In this document: one piece after another, positions 21,477 through 32,361 of the stretch
Numbering within the stretch: the first letter of the stretch is position 1
How the letters are laid out: each line of letters opens with the position of its first letter
Origin: Diogma glabrata
Taxonomy: Eukaryota > Arthropoda > Insecta > Diptera > Cylindrotomidae
Direction of reading: 5' to 3'
DNA length: 64,000 bases
NCBI GenBank assembly: GCA_963693315.1
Contig: OY856188.1
Location: 149,499,197 to 149,563,196, forward strand
Notes under the pieces: generated by a model
What the model saw: only the letters and a program-made list of their open reading frames with translations
What the model was told of the DNA's origin: nothing
Databases searched by the model: none
Position numbers and translations under genes: made by a program

Positions 21477-23580
21477 CATAGGCGTAACTAGGTAGGGGCC
21501 CAGAGGGCCCGGCCCCCCCTAGACGAATTTTGGCCCCCCCTAGAACACAAAGTTCATGAAGTATATATAATAGTTAGGGAAAATGAAAATGTATTTCTTA
21601 ACTAAGGAATTTGCTGTTCAAAATTATTTCAAAACGTACAATAATATTATTCATGATACTATTCATATCACTGATCTTCATTTAAATTTAAAAAGGAAGT
21701 TTAATAAGCACTACCAATAATATTGCCACAAAAGTATCTATAAAATGGTCGTTTATCTTATCGGTTCAGCATAGTAGCGAAGTTTAAAAAGCAAACATTT
21801 TCTTTCCAACATGTGATGTGCCAGATGTCAGAATGTCAAATGAATTCATAATTTCTGGAAAACCACACCTTCCTATTTGTTCAACGAAAAACATCGCAAT
21901 AAGAACAATATAGACTTCGTTTTAAAAAAATACGGTCTCATTGCTCCATTAGACCTTGTTTTTTTTAATCGTAAATTAAGAAAATTTAGTAAGAGGGACA
22001 GTTTTGATCTGTTTATCTTATAAGCACATAGGACATAAAACAAAAATTAAAAAAACAGAAAAAATTCTTTTCAAAACTGTAATTTAGCTTTTTTCAAAGG
22101 CCTGTATTTCGGACCCCGGGGATGATACACAACTCGTTTTGGTTTTATTCGCTTCAGTGAGTGATTCTATATCAAATAAAATCTTGGCGCCTAAGTAGAA
22201 GTAATATCCCCGTTTGTTTGTATGACCATTAGCGAATTGACGACGGAATTCGAAGTCTGATGGATTTATTTTTGGAATTATCTGAATTTTGTATGGCTGA
22301 AAATGAAGATCGGTGTGCACAGTACTGCATTAAATGGTTGGGGGAGTGCATGATTACTGTAAACAATGAATTGTTATTTTTGAACTATTTTTTATTTTTA
22401 TTTTTTCAATAGTTTTAGAGACTAGGAATGTAAAGTTTAATTTAGAAACTAGGAATGTTGATTTTGTATAATTTTTGTTTGTTTGAAAGATACTAAGTGA
22501 GGATTTAGAAAAATATCATACTGATATAACAATTTATAATTTTATATGATTTTTTTCAATTTTAATTTGTCAAACATGTCGATTTTAAAAAGAACATTTT
22601 TTTCTTTTAGTTTTATAATTTAGAGATTTATTATTTACACAAATATATATCTAAATATAAACATAAATAACTGCAAACAGCATAGCATAAATAACTGCAT
22701 TCGAATCGGTAGATGTAGTAGCAACAACGTCAAAAGTGACACTAAACCACCGGCAATTTCACCGTTCATATTATGTAGGTGCCGGGTCACAGTGGCGTTA
22801 AATGCAACTAAATAGCAGATGGATTTTCTATGCAAAGGACTGAACTCGATCTTCTACAAAAAATGGAAGATCTAAGCGAGTCGTTTGCTCCTCTCAAACA
22901 ACCAACTTATGACAGGGTTAAATGCGTAACCTATAGATCGGTGGTCACTGGTCAAACACCATTAGCTGCAAGATAAGCAGGTAAATCTTCCCTATTTTTC
23001 CCTAGACTAGACCTACAGCGTTCCAAAAAACTTATAACCTTGAGTAGGCAGAAACTAGTCCAACTAGTTCATTGTTAAAGTCATCACTAGATCCTTGGAA
23101 AGCACCCAAGTGTATGATTTGCAGGAGCTGTAAGGAGGAGGATCAGGTGGAACCAGCGTTTAATCTACTTTGCACATGTCCAGCATCCGCCCATTATACG
23201 GCAAACTCAATTTGGAACGCACACATTTAAAACTCTCACCGACCTGGATAATTTTAAAATCACGCAAATACTTAGCTTCATTAGAAGCTCCAAATGGTTC
23301 GAGTTGGGGAACGAGATTCTTTGGTATCACAACCGACGTATTTTGGTCTAAGTATGTCATCCTGATGTTGTGTTTTGGTGACAGTCACTGCAACCTAACC
23401 TAACATAAATAATCTAGCAAAAAAATATAAATGACCGTAAATTTGAAAATTAACCTCAAATTGACACACCCGTTATGTATTAAAAGAAAGAAATAAAAAC
23501 GGAAACTTTATTAATTATTTTACTCAGCAATATTATTGGGGCCAGGCCCACCCTAGAACAATTTCCTAGTTACGCCAATG
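21477..23580. mobile_element. hAT-like element nested in the outer hAT
   Basis: Ends CATAGGCGTAACTAGG and CCTAGTTACGCCAATG are inverted repeats, followed inward by GGCCC-rich subterminal sequence on both sides (GGGCCCGGCCCCCCC; GGGGCCAGGCCCACCC). ATTGTGTA flanks it exactly (21469-21476 and 23581-23588). GGCGTAACTA ends and an 8-bp duplication fit hAT. The interior has no intact transposase and contains a LINE remnant. Confidence 0.88.
22835..23407 (+). pseudogene. 3' remnant of an endonuclease-RT LINE inside the nested hAT
   Basis: Plus-strand reading in broken frames: SVVTGQTPLAAR near 22945, then CRSCKEEDQVEPAFNLLCTC with CPASAHYTANSIW and IRSSKWFELGN near 23125-23310. This C-x2-C...H/C-type block followed by a hydrophobic R/W segment is the usual C-terminal tail of R1/jockey-type LINE ORF2s. 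The remnant ends at CAACCTAACCTAAC (about 23403), a common 3' end for such elements. ATAAATAA follows it and also occurs near 22665 and 22687, so a target duplication is possible but not certain. Confidence 0.7.
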
Positions 23581-24691
23581 ATTGTGTAAGTGTTTAATGC
23601 AATATTTTATTTTTCAAGGAAAATTTTACGATGTGAGCGAGGCATAAGCGAGCATTAAACATTTTCGAGAGAATAAAATTCATTAAAAACGAACCCAATA
23701 CAACGTTTAATCCTCCGATAGAGTAACATTTATTAATTTAAATTGAATTATTTTAAAATTTGTTGATAAAACAAGTAAAACGAATAAAAAAAAACAATGA
23801 ATTTTATTGTATTTTTTGAATAATTAATTCCAAACAATTAAATAAATTTGATTCAATTTCGATATCTATTTAATTATTTGGTATTTTGAAAATGAAAAGT
23901 CTATAAAAAGCCTAATGAAAGCCCTACCTGATGAAAGACAACAAATTTTATCCTAATGAGAAACCAAAAAACAATCTTTTGGAAATTTTATTCAATTTAA
24001 TCATAGTAGTCTTTGTCTTTTTCAATATTCGAGAGAGGGACGTGCGCCTCAGTTTGAATTGACTGTTTTTTATATAATCAGTACGTCTATTCCGGCATTT
24101 CTCTGGGAATTGAGAATTGAGAAAAAAGTGCAATAAATGAAATAACGAAATATTTTCTAATACGAATTTGTTATTTCCCGCGGCACGGAATACTAGTTAT
24201 GAAAAATTGCTACAATTTATTTCCCAATTCCTATTTCACGATGTACCGGAATAGGGCTACAGGTCGAAAATGTTTGCTTTTGATTTTTTATAACATGCAA
24301 TCAAATTTTTATAAAATAAAATAAAATTTATTTCAGCATTCAATACAATCAAATAAATTGTTTTATTGTGTTCCGCCACATTCGCGGTACAGAATAAAAT
24401 TAACAGCTGTTTGTTTCATTCTATATATTAAGACTAATAACGTACACAAACATAGCCGTAAAAAACAGAGATAAACCTATATTTATAGTTGTCGGAAGGA
24501 TAAATATTGTTATAATTGTGGTGGTTTTTGAAGTTTTTTCAATAAATAATTCAATTTATATGTATATTTTCATTGAAAACTTGATGGGAATTTCTGAGGG
24601 ATTTTTTCCTTAAAAAAACGGGAAAAATCGGGAATTTTGGATACGTCAACGGGAAATTCGTTTTTGAAAATCTGGCATCACTGGATGGAAG

Positions 24692-25590
24692 ACATATGAA
24701 TAATGAAAATAGTTCGAAAATATAAATTTATTTCGAATAGTAGTTCGAAAATATAAATTTAATTTTACACTTAAACGTCAAAAAATTATCTGTTTTTTTG
24801 CAATCTCAGATATATCTGTTCCGTGTTTTTTTTCATTCTCGGATATATCTCAGATCCATGGTAAAATGAAAATTCGTTATACCATGTCTCAGATCATATA
24901 TTTTCTTTAAAAACTTTTACAGATATTACAGATATTTTTTTTACCGACTGGAAGTCATCGTTTAAACATTTAAAAAGTTGTAGGTAATGTTTCGATTAAA
25001 AACAAATATAAATAAATTTTTTAATAAAATTTAAATTTATTTAATAAATTTTTTTTTATTTTTTTTTTGGCGGAAAGAACTCAGAGAATATATTTTATAT
25101 CTGACAGTTAATTATCGGAGGAAAAAATTATACGAAATATCTGATACAAATTTTATTTTATCGCTTCGATGTCTCCGATATAGAAAAAAAACACACTCAT
25201 TATTAGTTTAATTAATTAATTACACACAATTGATATAATGATTAGTTTCGATTAGATTCAATCAAAATATTCAATCTCTTTAAAATACTGCGATATTGAC
25301 AGAAATAAACACAGCAAACGCAACAACAAATTCGCAATCTCAAATATTCAATCCTTTAAATAACCACTACCATGTAAGCGACCACCGAAACTTATTTACT
25401 TTCAGTCCTAGTGACTGAAAACATTTTCAGTCACTACTTAGAAATAGTTTCCCTTTCACATAGGTTTTACTATATATTAAAATGACATTTTCGTAGCATG
25501 AAGTAGAAAAAATTACTTTATGGCCGAATTACATACAAGATTTTTTGTACGAGTAAGATTCCGTATTATTTGCATAAATTAGAATACATA
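24692..25590. other. non-coding stretch
   Basis: AT-rich. Contains one perfect short hairpin at 25410-25435 (AGTGACTGAAAA, CA, TTTTCAGTCACT). No gene recognised. Confidence 0.55.
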
Positions 25591-25604
25591 TATTTACACA
25601 AAAT

Positions 25605-26090
25605 AGTAAAATGTTTTTTGTTGAGAAAATGGTTTAATCCAAGTAGTTTTTCGATTTATAATTATTTGCTTAAATTTCTATAGCAATCAAATTTTTTTTA
25701 AATTTCTATATTAATTTATTTAAAACATTTTGCTTCTCAGTTTCATTTGATCTATCGTAATGCTAAGTATGCATATTAAATATCCATACTTAGTCAAATA
25801 CGATAGTCAAATGAAACTGAAAATCAAAATGTTTTAAATGAATTAATATAGAAACTTAAAGAAAAAGTTAAGAAAATATTACGTGAATGTAACAATTTTC
25901 TCAAAAAATATTTGCAAGAAATTTCTTGTAAAATATTTTTTGAGAAAATTGTTAAATTCACGTAATATTTGTTAACTTTTTCTCTAAATTTCTTTAGCAA
26001 CCAATTTATTTAATTCTAATTGTGTATAAAATTACAAACAAACAAAAAAAATGCTTAGATTAAACAATTTTCTCAAAATAAAATTCCACA
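25605..26090. repeat. compound foldback repeat (two consecutive palindromes)
   Basis: First palindrome: about 25690-25770 (ATATTAATTTATTTAAAACA ... GTTTCATTTGATCTATCG) against 25790-25850 (CGATAGTCAAATGAAACTGA ... TGTTTTAAATGAATTAATAT). Second: about 25858-25922 (TATTACGTGAATGTAACAAT, TTCTCAAAAAATATTT) against 25928-25990. Outer sequence also pairs: TGAGAAAATGGTTTAATCC near 25622 against TAAACAATTTTCTCA near 26065. Non-coding; it would fold into two long hairpins if transcribed. Confidence 0.75.
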
Positions 26091-26091
26091 A

Positions 26092-26610
26092 TAGTATATT
26101 ATGATGCAAGGACGTAAAGCTAAAGATTTTGGACGTATGTGGAGTTTGCAAATCGAGACGCTAGCCGAGATTTGCACCCACATTAAGTCAAAAATAGCTT
26201 ACGTCCGATATATACTGTTTTTTATTCGCCGCTAGCAAAATATTTAAAAAATATTGTTTATTCTAAATCAAAGTTATAATTTTGCATAAATTTTGAAATG
26301 AAAATATGTTGAAAACCTTTGACAAAATATTTGTTATTTTTTTCAAAATCATTGCATAACTATGACAACAAATAATAACAATAATTTTAATTGGATAATG
26401 AAATTTTGAATTTAATTGTTGCTTTGATAAAAATTTCTGTTTTTCATAGAATTTAAACAAATACAAATGTTTTTTACTTTTTTGGACGTTTTGGATGACA
26501 ACAAAATATATGGTTAAAAAGTAACACTTTACGGCCGCAAATCACAGTAATAAAGTACCACTTTATTATGTGTTTGGTGTTGTCAAAAATATTTATGCTT
26601 TAGGGCTTAA
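26092..26610 (+). repeat. dispersed stem-loop repeat (family R4), copy 1
   Basis: Starts TATTATGATGCAAGGACGTA; positions about 26110-26210 form an imperfect hairpin bounded by GGACGTAAAGCTAAAGATTT and TAGCTTACGTCC with a loop around CGAGACGCTAGCCGAG. The body begins TTTTATTCGCCGCTAGC and ends near TAATAAAGTACCACTTTA. Three more copies lie at 60.75-62.9 kb. Confidence 0.8.
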
Positions 26611-27290
26611 AATAATAATTTTAGGCTTGTTATTTCAATTTTAGGCTTTGTTATTTCTATACGAAAACAAGGCCTGCTTTACGCACAATTTTTGAATCGT
26701 AAAAGTGCATTTTACGGTTTACTCGTACAAAGAGTTTATTTTTTTCTATTCGAATTAAAATGTGCGATGTTTGGACGATTAACTGAATCGAGAAAAGTGT
26801 GGAATAATCACGAAGGCATCGTGAGGACTAACAGCTTAATAACTTTAATGAACATAGCCTTATTCCACAAATTGGACTCTGCAGTAGAATAAACTAACTA
26901 GGTAATAAATTAGCTCTCTAACAGTTTTAGGGTTTCGTACTTTGAAAAAGTAAAAACTGTATCCTATTGATGACACTTCGGTGTCCGTCCGCAATCGACA
27001 TAATTGATTTACTCACAAACTATTCTATCAACTTGAAATTTTCTATAGTTATTAAATGTGTTTTCCCACGCCGGCCGGCTGATAACAAAAAAGTTTCAAA
27101 ATTTTTTTTTTATCTATACTTTTGGACATAGATCAGGAGATAGTAAAACAAAAGTTTTTTTAAGGAATCGAGTTTGGTTTTAAAAAATCGAAGAAGATCG
27201 AAGTATTTCAAAAAAAAAAAAATTCAATGAATTTTCGGCTGCTTAGCTTTTGAGTTATTGCCAAAAACGAGTGTTTTTTTCTGTTCCCCA
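26611..27290. other. non-coding stretch
   Basis: AT-rich. A 66-codon plus-strand ORF at 26692-26892 has no recognised motif and is not called. Confidence 0.5.
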
Positions 27291-27291
27291 A

Positions 27292-27708
27292 CTTTGAACA
27301 TTACAAAAGAAAGAAATTTAAAAAAATCACGGGTGCAGGAATTTTGCTAAATCAAAACTAACATTTTTATTGGTTGTTATAATTTGGAATGTTCATTGGA
27401 GAGGGTTTAAAGCAAAAATTTTGAAAAAAAATTATTTTTGATCATGTCACGTAGGGTGTCATATAAAAGGTGATTTTTTTTGAAGTGCAAAACAGTTTTT
27501 TTTTTGCAATTTTCGAAAGCATAGTTTTCCACTTTTTTCGAAAATGTAAATGTTTTTTTCCTTCATCTTATCTGCGAACATTACAAAAGAAAAAATTTAC
27601 GGGTGTAGGAATTTTGCTAAATCAAAACTAAAATTTTTTTTGTTGTTATAATTTTAAATGTTTTTGAGAGTAGAAATTTCGAAAACAAATTATTTTTGAT
27701 CATGTCTA
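27292..27708 (+). repeat. direct repeat, two units about 285 bp apart
   Basis: 27292-27450 and 27577-27708 share ACATTACAAAAGAAA, GGAATTTTGCTAAATCAAAA, then TTATTTTTGATCATGTC in the same order with a few small deletions in the second unit. Confidence 0.7.
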
Positions 27709-27985
27709 ATGCTTTTGATGATAAGAGAATCAATGATTTGTGCAGTGTAGTATCAGCTGCAAAACTCTTTATGGAGTTACTGATGATTTTCAGCAATTCG
27801 TTGAAACAAATTAAAAATAAAGTAGGAGGCAAAACCGATACCTGAAATTATCAACCAGCGTTGATAATTTCAGACTCAGAAGATATAAATACCGACTATA
27901 TAAATACCGAAATATAACGGCCATGTAAGAAAATTCTGAATCATTTTTACGATTGTGGTATGAAAGCTCTACAACGATTAGAAAT
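27709..27985 (-). pseudogene. LINE family D fragment, copy D3 (RT palm)
   Basis: The minus strand encodes PPTLFLICFNELLKIISNSI and SFAADTTLHKSLILLSSKA, matching PTLFLICINELLKITSNPI and SFADDSTLHKSFVPLSSKG of D1; the catalytic FADD box has become FAAD. Homology at DNA level continues to about 27985. A perfect 14-bp hairpin (CTGAAATTATCAAC / GTTGATAATTTCAG, 27842-27873) interrupts the match to D1. Confidence 0.75.
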
Positions 27986-28340
27986 GTTATAATTGTTGTA
28001 GTTGAGTAAGTGACCACATTTTCGATTGGATTCTTTTTCATTGCATATATAAATGTTATAATTGTTGTAGTTTAGATAAAACACACTTCTTTGGTATCTA
28101 TATTTTTAAGGATGCTTGAGAACGAAAGCTTTGGTAGTTCGAACGAAATCGATCGGCATTGAATAAAATTGAATATTTTATTATAATAACATAGTGTGTT
28201 ATAATTTATTAATTATTATAACATTTTATTATAATATTTATATTATAATTTTTATATAATATATTTATGATATCTAATGCTCTTCAAAAACAGGTAATCA
28301 AATTTTTAAAAAATAGCTTATTAATATCTTCACACAATTA
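27986..28340. other. non-coding stretch
   Basis: AT-rich, including a run of TTATAAT-type repeats around 28185-28265. No gene recognised. Confidence 0.5.
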
Positions 28341-28348
28341 GTGTGAAT

Positions 28349-28725
28349 CAGGGTTGTTCCTTTACGCGTAATCTAAAATAGATTACATTACATGTAATCT
28401 ATGTAATGTAATCTATGTCATCTATGTAAATTTGGTGTAATCTATTAATTTTGATTTAAGAAGAAATATGTGGAAATATTGTATTATCCCTACTGAAATT
28501 TTTTTTCGCAAAAGACATGATCAATAATATTGTCAAAAACAAGATCTTGCGATCTTGAAAAAAGTTAATTTAATTACTAAAAAAGTTTAGAATGCACATA
28601 TCAATTAAATAGATTACATAATAGCTTACATTATAGATTACACGAAAATATCTCGCGTAATTTACACGTAATCTATGCGTAATCTATACATGTAAAGTAA
28701 TCTATTTTGTCTACGGTCAACCCTG
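28349..28725. mobile_element. hAT MITE, copy 1
   Basis: Ends CAGGGTTG and CAACCCTG; GTGTGAAT on both sides (28341-28348, 28726-28733) is a perfect 8-bp target duplication. The subterminal regions are built of many AATCTA/TAGATTAC repeats (for example TACGCGTAATCTA, ATAGATTACATTACATG). Non-coding, 377 bp. Confidence 0.92.
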
Positions 28726-28805
28726 GTGTGAATCATAAAATATGTGCCAGCATATACCAATTAATAAAAAACCAATTATGCTACACACATTTATCAAGTA
28801 ATAAT

Positions 28806-29186
28806 CAGGGTTGTGCCGTAGACAAAATAGATTACTTTACATGTATAGATTACGCATAGATTACGTGTAAATTACGCGAGATATTTTCGTGTAACCTATA
28901 ATGTAAACTATAATGTAATCTATTTAATTGATATGTGAATTCTAAAATTTTTTAAGCAATAAATTAACTTTTTTCAAGATCCCAAGATCTTGTTTTTGAC
29001 AATATTATTGATCATGACTTTTAAGAAAAAATTTTCAGTAGGGATAATACAATATTTTCACGTATTTCTTTTTAAATCAAAATTAATAGATTACGCCAAA
29101 TATACATAGATGACATAGATTACATTACATAGATAGATTACATGTAATGTAATCTATTTTAGATTACGCGTAAAGGAACAACCCTG
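28806..29186. mobile_element. hAT MITE, copy 2 (opposite orientation)
   Basis: Same family as 28349-28725 read on the other strand: begins CAGGGTTGTGCCGTAGACAA and ends AAAGGAACAACCCTG. Its own perfect 8-bp duplication GTAATAAT lies at 28798-28805 and 29187-29194, so it is an independent insertion 80 bp from copy 1. 381 bp. Confidence 0.92.
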
Positions 29187-29194
29187 GTAATAAT

Positions 29195-29589
29195 GGCTTA
29201 GTTTGAATATTGTTTTTAAATGACTTTTTACAAAATCCTAATCGTCACAAAATCTAAAATCAAATCATCTTCCACTTTACAAGGTCTAAATTTAAAACAA
29301 GAACAGTATGTGGGCTATTCTGCTATTGAATTCTTCTTATACGGATTAAGAAATATGTACAATAATAACTGGAACATTTTCATTTTAATCTAAAAATATA
29401 ATTTTCTTATTAACATTCCTTAAAATAATTATTGTTAAATGAAAAAAAGATTAAGAAAATCAATTGAGTTTTTCTAAATTTTCTAAATTATGTTTATTTT
29501 GAGTTAATGAAACACTAGTTTTTGATATCTCTAAGAATTTTTAATTTTTAACCATAAACTTCGTCAGCTATGATGCAATTATATAAAAG
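29195..29589. other. non-coding stretch
   Basis: AT-rich sequence with no gene or repeat recognised. Confidence 0.5.
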
Positions 29590-30025
29590 TATATTAAGAA
29601 ACTAGTTTCATAATCGACGATTTTGTCGCACGCAATCTGTTTAGAAAACGACCCGCGCAGCGGGGAGTTTTCTAAAAGATAAGTGCGATAAAACGTCTTA
29701 CGAAACGAGTTTTTTATACTATTTTTTCTATTTTGCATTTTTTGTCTTGAAATTTTAAAAAATGTGTATTTTATTAAAAAATAGTGAATTTGAAATTTTG
29801 TTATTATTACTAATTAAAATATTTAACACTAATTTAGATATTCTTATTAATTTTATTTACATAATTATTCGTTTTAATGTTCACTGACGTTTGTATGACC
29901 AATGTGACCAACCTTGAAAGACAAAACTTTGCGTATCGTAATGAAGGCCATTTCGATACGCATTTGGGTATCGAAATGACTTTATTTTAGACGCAAAATA
30001 GAAAAAATAGTTTTTTAACATTTCA
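29590..30025. repeat. foldback repeat with a hairpin at each end
   Basis: Left hairpin about 29600-29720: AAACTAGTTTCATAATCGAC, GATTTTGTCGCAC and TTTAGAAAACGACCCGCGC pair with GGGGAGTTTTCTAAA, GTGCGATAAAACGTC and ACGAAACGAGTTT. Right hairpin about 29930-29985: GTATCGTAATGAAGGC with GCCATTTCGATACGCA and again GGGTATCGAAATGAC. ACTATTTTTTCTATTTTGC (29719) is the inverse of GCAAAATAGAAAAAATAGT (29993). Confidence 0.7.
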
Positions 30026-31337
30026 GTTAAGGAATTATTTTGATATGGCAGCAGAGCTGTTGAAATTAAAATTAACATTTCTCGTAGTAAAAAAAGAGAA
30101 CATAACTTTAAAATTGGATGAAGAGAGACACAAAATCGTAATCACTCATCTGTCATATTCAATTTTTCTTTTCTCCATTTTGATTTGTTTTTGTTTAATA
30201 CCACAAACTTTTAATAATAATTATAAATTAAAAACAATTTTAAATGTAAAATGCTAAAACATTGTTTAAAGTTTTTTTGATATTTGTGCTAATTTTTATA
30301 AAATGAATGAAAATAATTACGAGAGCAATTTAAATTTATTGTCTTATTTCCAGTGATTATTTAACTAGTGCATATTTTATAATGGGCAAGCAAGATTTTC
30401 TAACGAGACTAACAAATATTTAAGTTATGTTGAAAATATTTCAAAGTATATTATTAAAACTCCCTATAAACTTTTTTTATTATGGAAAAATTAATTTTTA
30501 ATTCATAAAATATCAAAAATTATATGTTTGGTTATAATAAAATCCATAACGTCATTCTTTGTTAACTTTTTTTTATACAATCGCAGGGAGGGAGAAACTA
30601 TTATTTTTTTGTGGTAGGGTTTTTTCCTTATGGATTTAAAAAAGACTCGCAATAATTGTACAGTTTTGTATCAAATGAAAAACTTACGCACGTCTATAGG
30701 AAGATATAATTGGTTCTCTCTGAGACAAAGAGAGGAAAACAAACAAACAAAAAAAAAACGATTTGACATAAGACAATTTATGCTAAATATTAGTCATGGT
30801 AATCGGTGTTTTGTTTCAATAATAAATAAAATAATATTTAAATTGTATAGAGATTGGACTTTTATAAAAATAATTCGGAAACCCTGACCCTGGAAATCTG
30901 TTATATATCACAGAAAAAATTTAAAAAACTATATAAGAATGCCTTTTTGAAAATAATTTTACAGAACAAAAATAAATTAACAAAAATTATATAAATCAAA
31001 ATCCAGTCCTGTGGAACCTATGTTGATTGTAGGCTTTTACAAATTGCATCCCATAATTCACATATCCAAAAAACCTAGAGCGTCATCCATAGACGCTTTG
31101 TAGAATGCAATTCTCATTCCAAAGATGAACAAAATCAAAAGATGAACCAGCAATAATCATACATATAATAATAATTTCGATCAAATCATCTCTTGATGCC
31201 CCAATAAAAAACTGTGATGTCATTACAAAGGTTTACTGTTGTGTTTTGTAATGTTAAAAATTCCTCAAACACTAATTTATACATATATGTATGCCTCGCG
31301 TTGAAACAAATCTATCACGTTCAAATATTGACGACAA
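30026..31337. other. non-coding stretch
   Basis: AT-rich; several short ORFs (for example 30045-30257 and 30630-30887) are lysine/asparagine-rich translations of AT-rich DNA with no motif. Nothing supported. Confidence 0.55.
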
Positions 31338-31595
31338 GCTAAATTAAAAATTATCAAATAAATTTTGAAATAATTAACTGATATCGCAGTAGGCCAACGT
31401 GAAAAATGGCAAAACATTTTTAAACGAACTCCCCTCGTTCGTTGATAAATTCTCATAATATTTTGGAAAATTCCTCAAGCATGTGATATTGATAATAGTC
31501 CTTGGCCTACGGCCTCGTGCTATTTTCAATATACTTGCTTTCGAAATTTTTGGCAAAAAATTATTTCGAATTATCACCGTCCTTGGGAGATTACT
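31338..31595. repeat. dispersed repeat family R3, copy 1 (uninterrupted)
   Basis: Runs from AAATTTTGAAATAATTAACT through GCAGTAGGCCAACGT, GTTCGTTGATAAATTCTCAT, GCCTACGGCCTCGTGC, ATACTTGCTTTCGAAATTTT to CACCGTCCTTGGGAGATTAC. A second copy lies split at 38210-38271 and 42971-43190. The class is unknown. A minus-strand ORF across it (31374-31604) is incidental. Confidence 0.75.
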
Positions 31596-31663
31596 ACTGA
31601 ACATTTTTTGCCTTAGTTTTATTTTAATTTAAAACAATGAAATTCTCTAAAATGTAATGACAT

Positions 31664-31668
31664 CATTC
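31664..31668. repeat. BEL target-site duplication (left)
   Basis: CATTC immediately before the left LTR equals CATTC at 38142-38146 immediately after the right LTR. Confidence 0.92.
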
Positions 31669-32262
31669 TGTTTCATCACTAAGCTTCTATATATAACCAG
31701 AAAATAAGCATAATACAGGCCGCAACTGCGATCGCTACTTATTACATCAAACATTAATCTTGTGTAGCATTAACAAACATTTGTAACATAAATCTAAACA
31801 TTCCATGCATCTTACATAGTTCGCTGGTAATTGTGGTTACTGTTTAGCTTCGCCATCTGTCAACCAATAGATGAATTACATATCTTACCTGTATTACTGT
31901 CAACATGACAAAATTAAATAAAACGAAATCAAGAAATTTTTACCAAACAAATTTCTTTTTCATCATCGTCTGCCACACAGATCGGATCAAGAAAAATAAA
32001 ATATCAAAAGGAGTATCATCCCTATCAGCCATATTGAAAGGAGAATATATAAATTTATAAATATTGGGTTCAACTAAAACTATTGTGAAGTATAATTATT
32101 ATATTTAATATTTATATTGTGATTGAAAATTTATATAAAAATATATGTGATAATAAATATAAATATAAAATAATACAAAATTATATATGTGTACTGGTTT
32201 TTTTGTATAGGAATAATAAAGTGAAAGGAAAAACAAAAATATAAACTGCACAAAATATTACA
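31669..32262 (+). repeat. 5' LTR
   Basis: 594 bp, begins TGTTTCATCACTAAGC and ends AAATATTACA (TG...CA). It contains the promoter and 5' RNA end of the element by analogy; a TATATATAACC-like sequence lies near its start (31685-31697). Confidence 0.96.
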
Positions 32263-32279
32263 TGGTCCTTCGAGCCGGA
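32263..32279 (+). promoter_or_regulatory. primer-binding site, tRNA-Tyr type
   Basis: TGGTCCTTCGAGCCGGA follows the LTR directly. It is the complement of a tRNA 3' end reading CCGGCTCGAAGGACCA, which matches the 3' end of insect tRNA-Tyr as remembered (acceptor 5' strand CCTTCGA). Confidence 0.8.
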
Positions 32280-32361
32280 TATCCAACAGGAATAGGATTT
32301 CCAGCAAAATAAAAATTAAATTATTTAAATCAATTATTAGATTTTATATATTTTTAGCAAT

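Larger units (their letters stand above)
20781..24683. mobile_element. hAT-like element with perfect 8-bp target duplication (outer)
   Basis: Ends CAGTGTTGCCAGAT (left) and ATCTGGCATCACTG (right) are inverted repeats, and GATGGAAG stands immediately outside both (20773-20780 and 24684-24691). Subterminal sequence on both sides is rich in GGGA/CGGGAA motifs (CGGGATTTTTTCC; CGGGAAAAATCGGGAA). CAGTG-type ends with an 8-bp duplication are diagnostic of hAT transposons. No intact transposase is seen; a short open stretch at 21141-21283 (LSEFQEYFDAAKREMKS) is not recognised. A second hAT-like element occupies the middle. Confidence 0.88.

Noticed and set aside
22084..22320. 78-codon minus-strand ORF in the nested hAT
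   Set aside because: No transposase motif; cannot be assigned.
26692..26892. 66-codon plus-strand ORF
   Set aside because: No motif and poor context.
30630..30887. 85-codon plus-strand ORF
   Set aside because: Lysine/asparagine-rich translation of AT-rich DNA, no motif, no homologous repeat in the window.
31374..31604. 76-codon minus-strand ORF, similar to one at 42955-43326
   Set aside because: Both lie across dispersed repeat R3 and differ by indels between copies; the shared reading reflects the repeat, not a gene.
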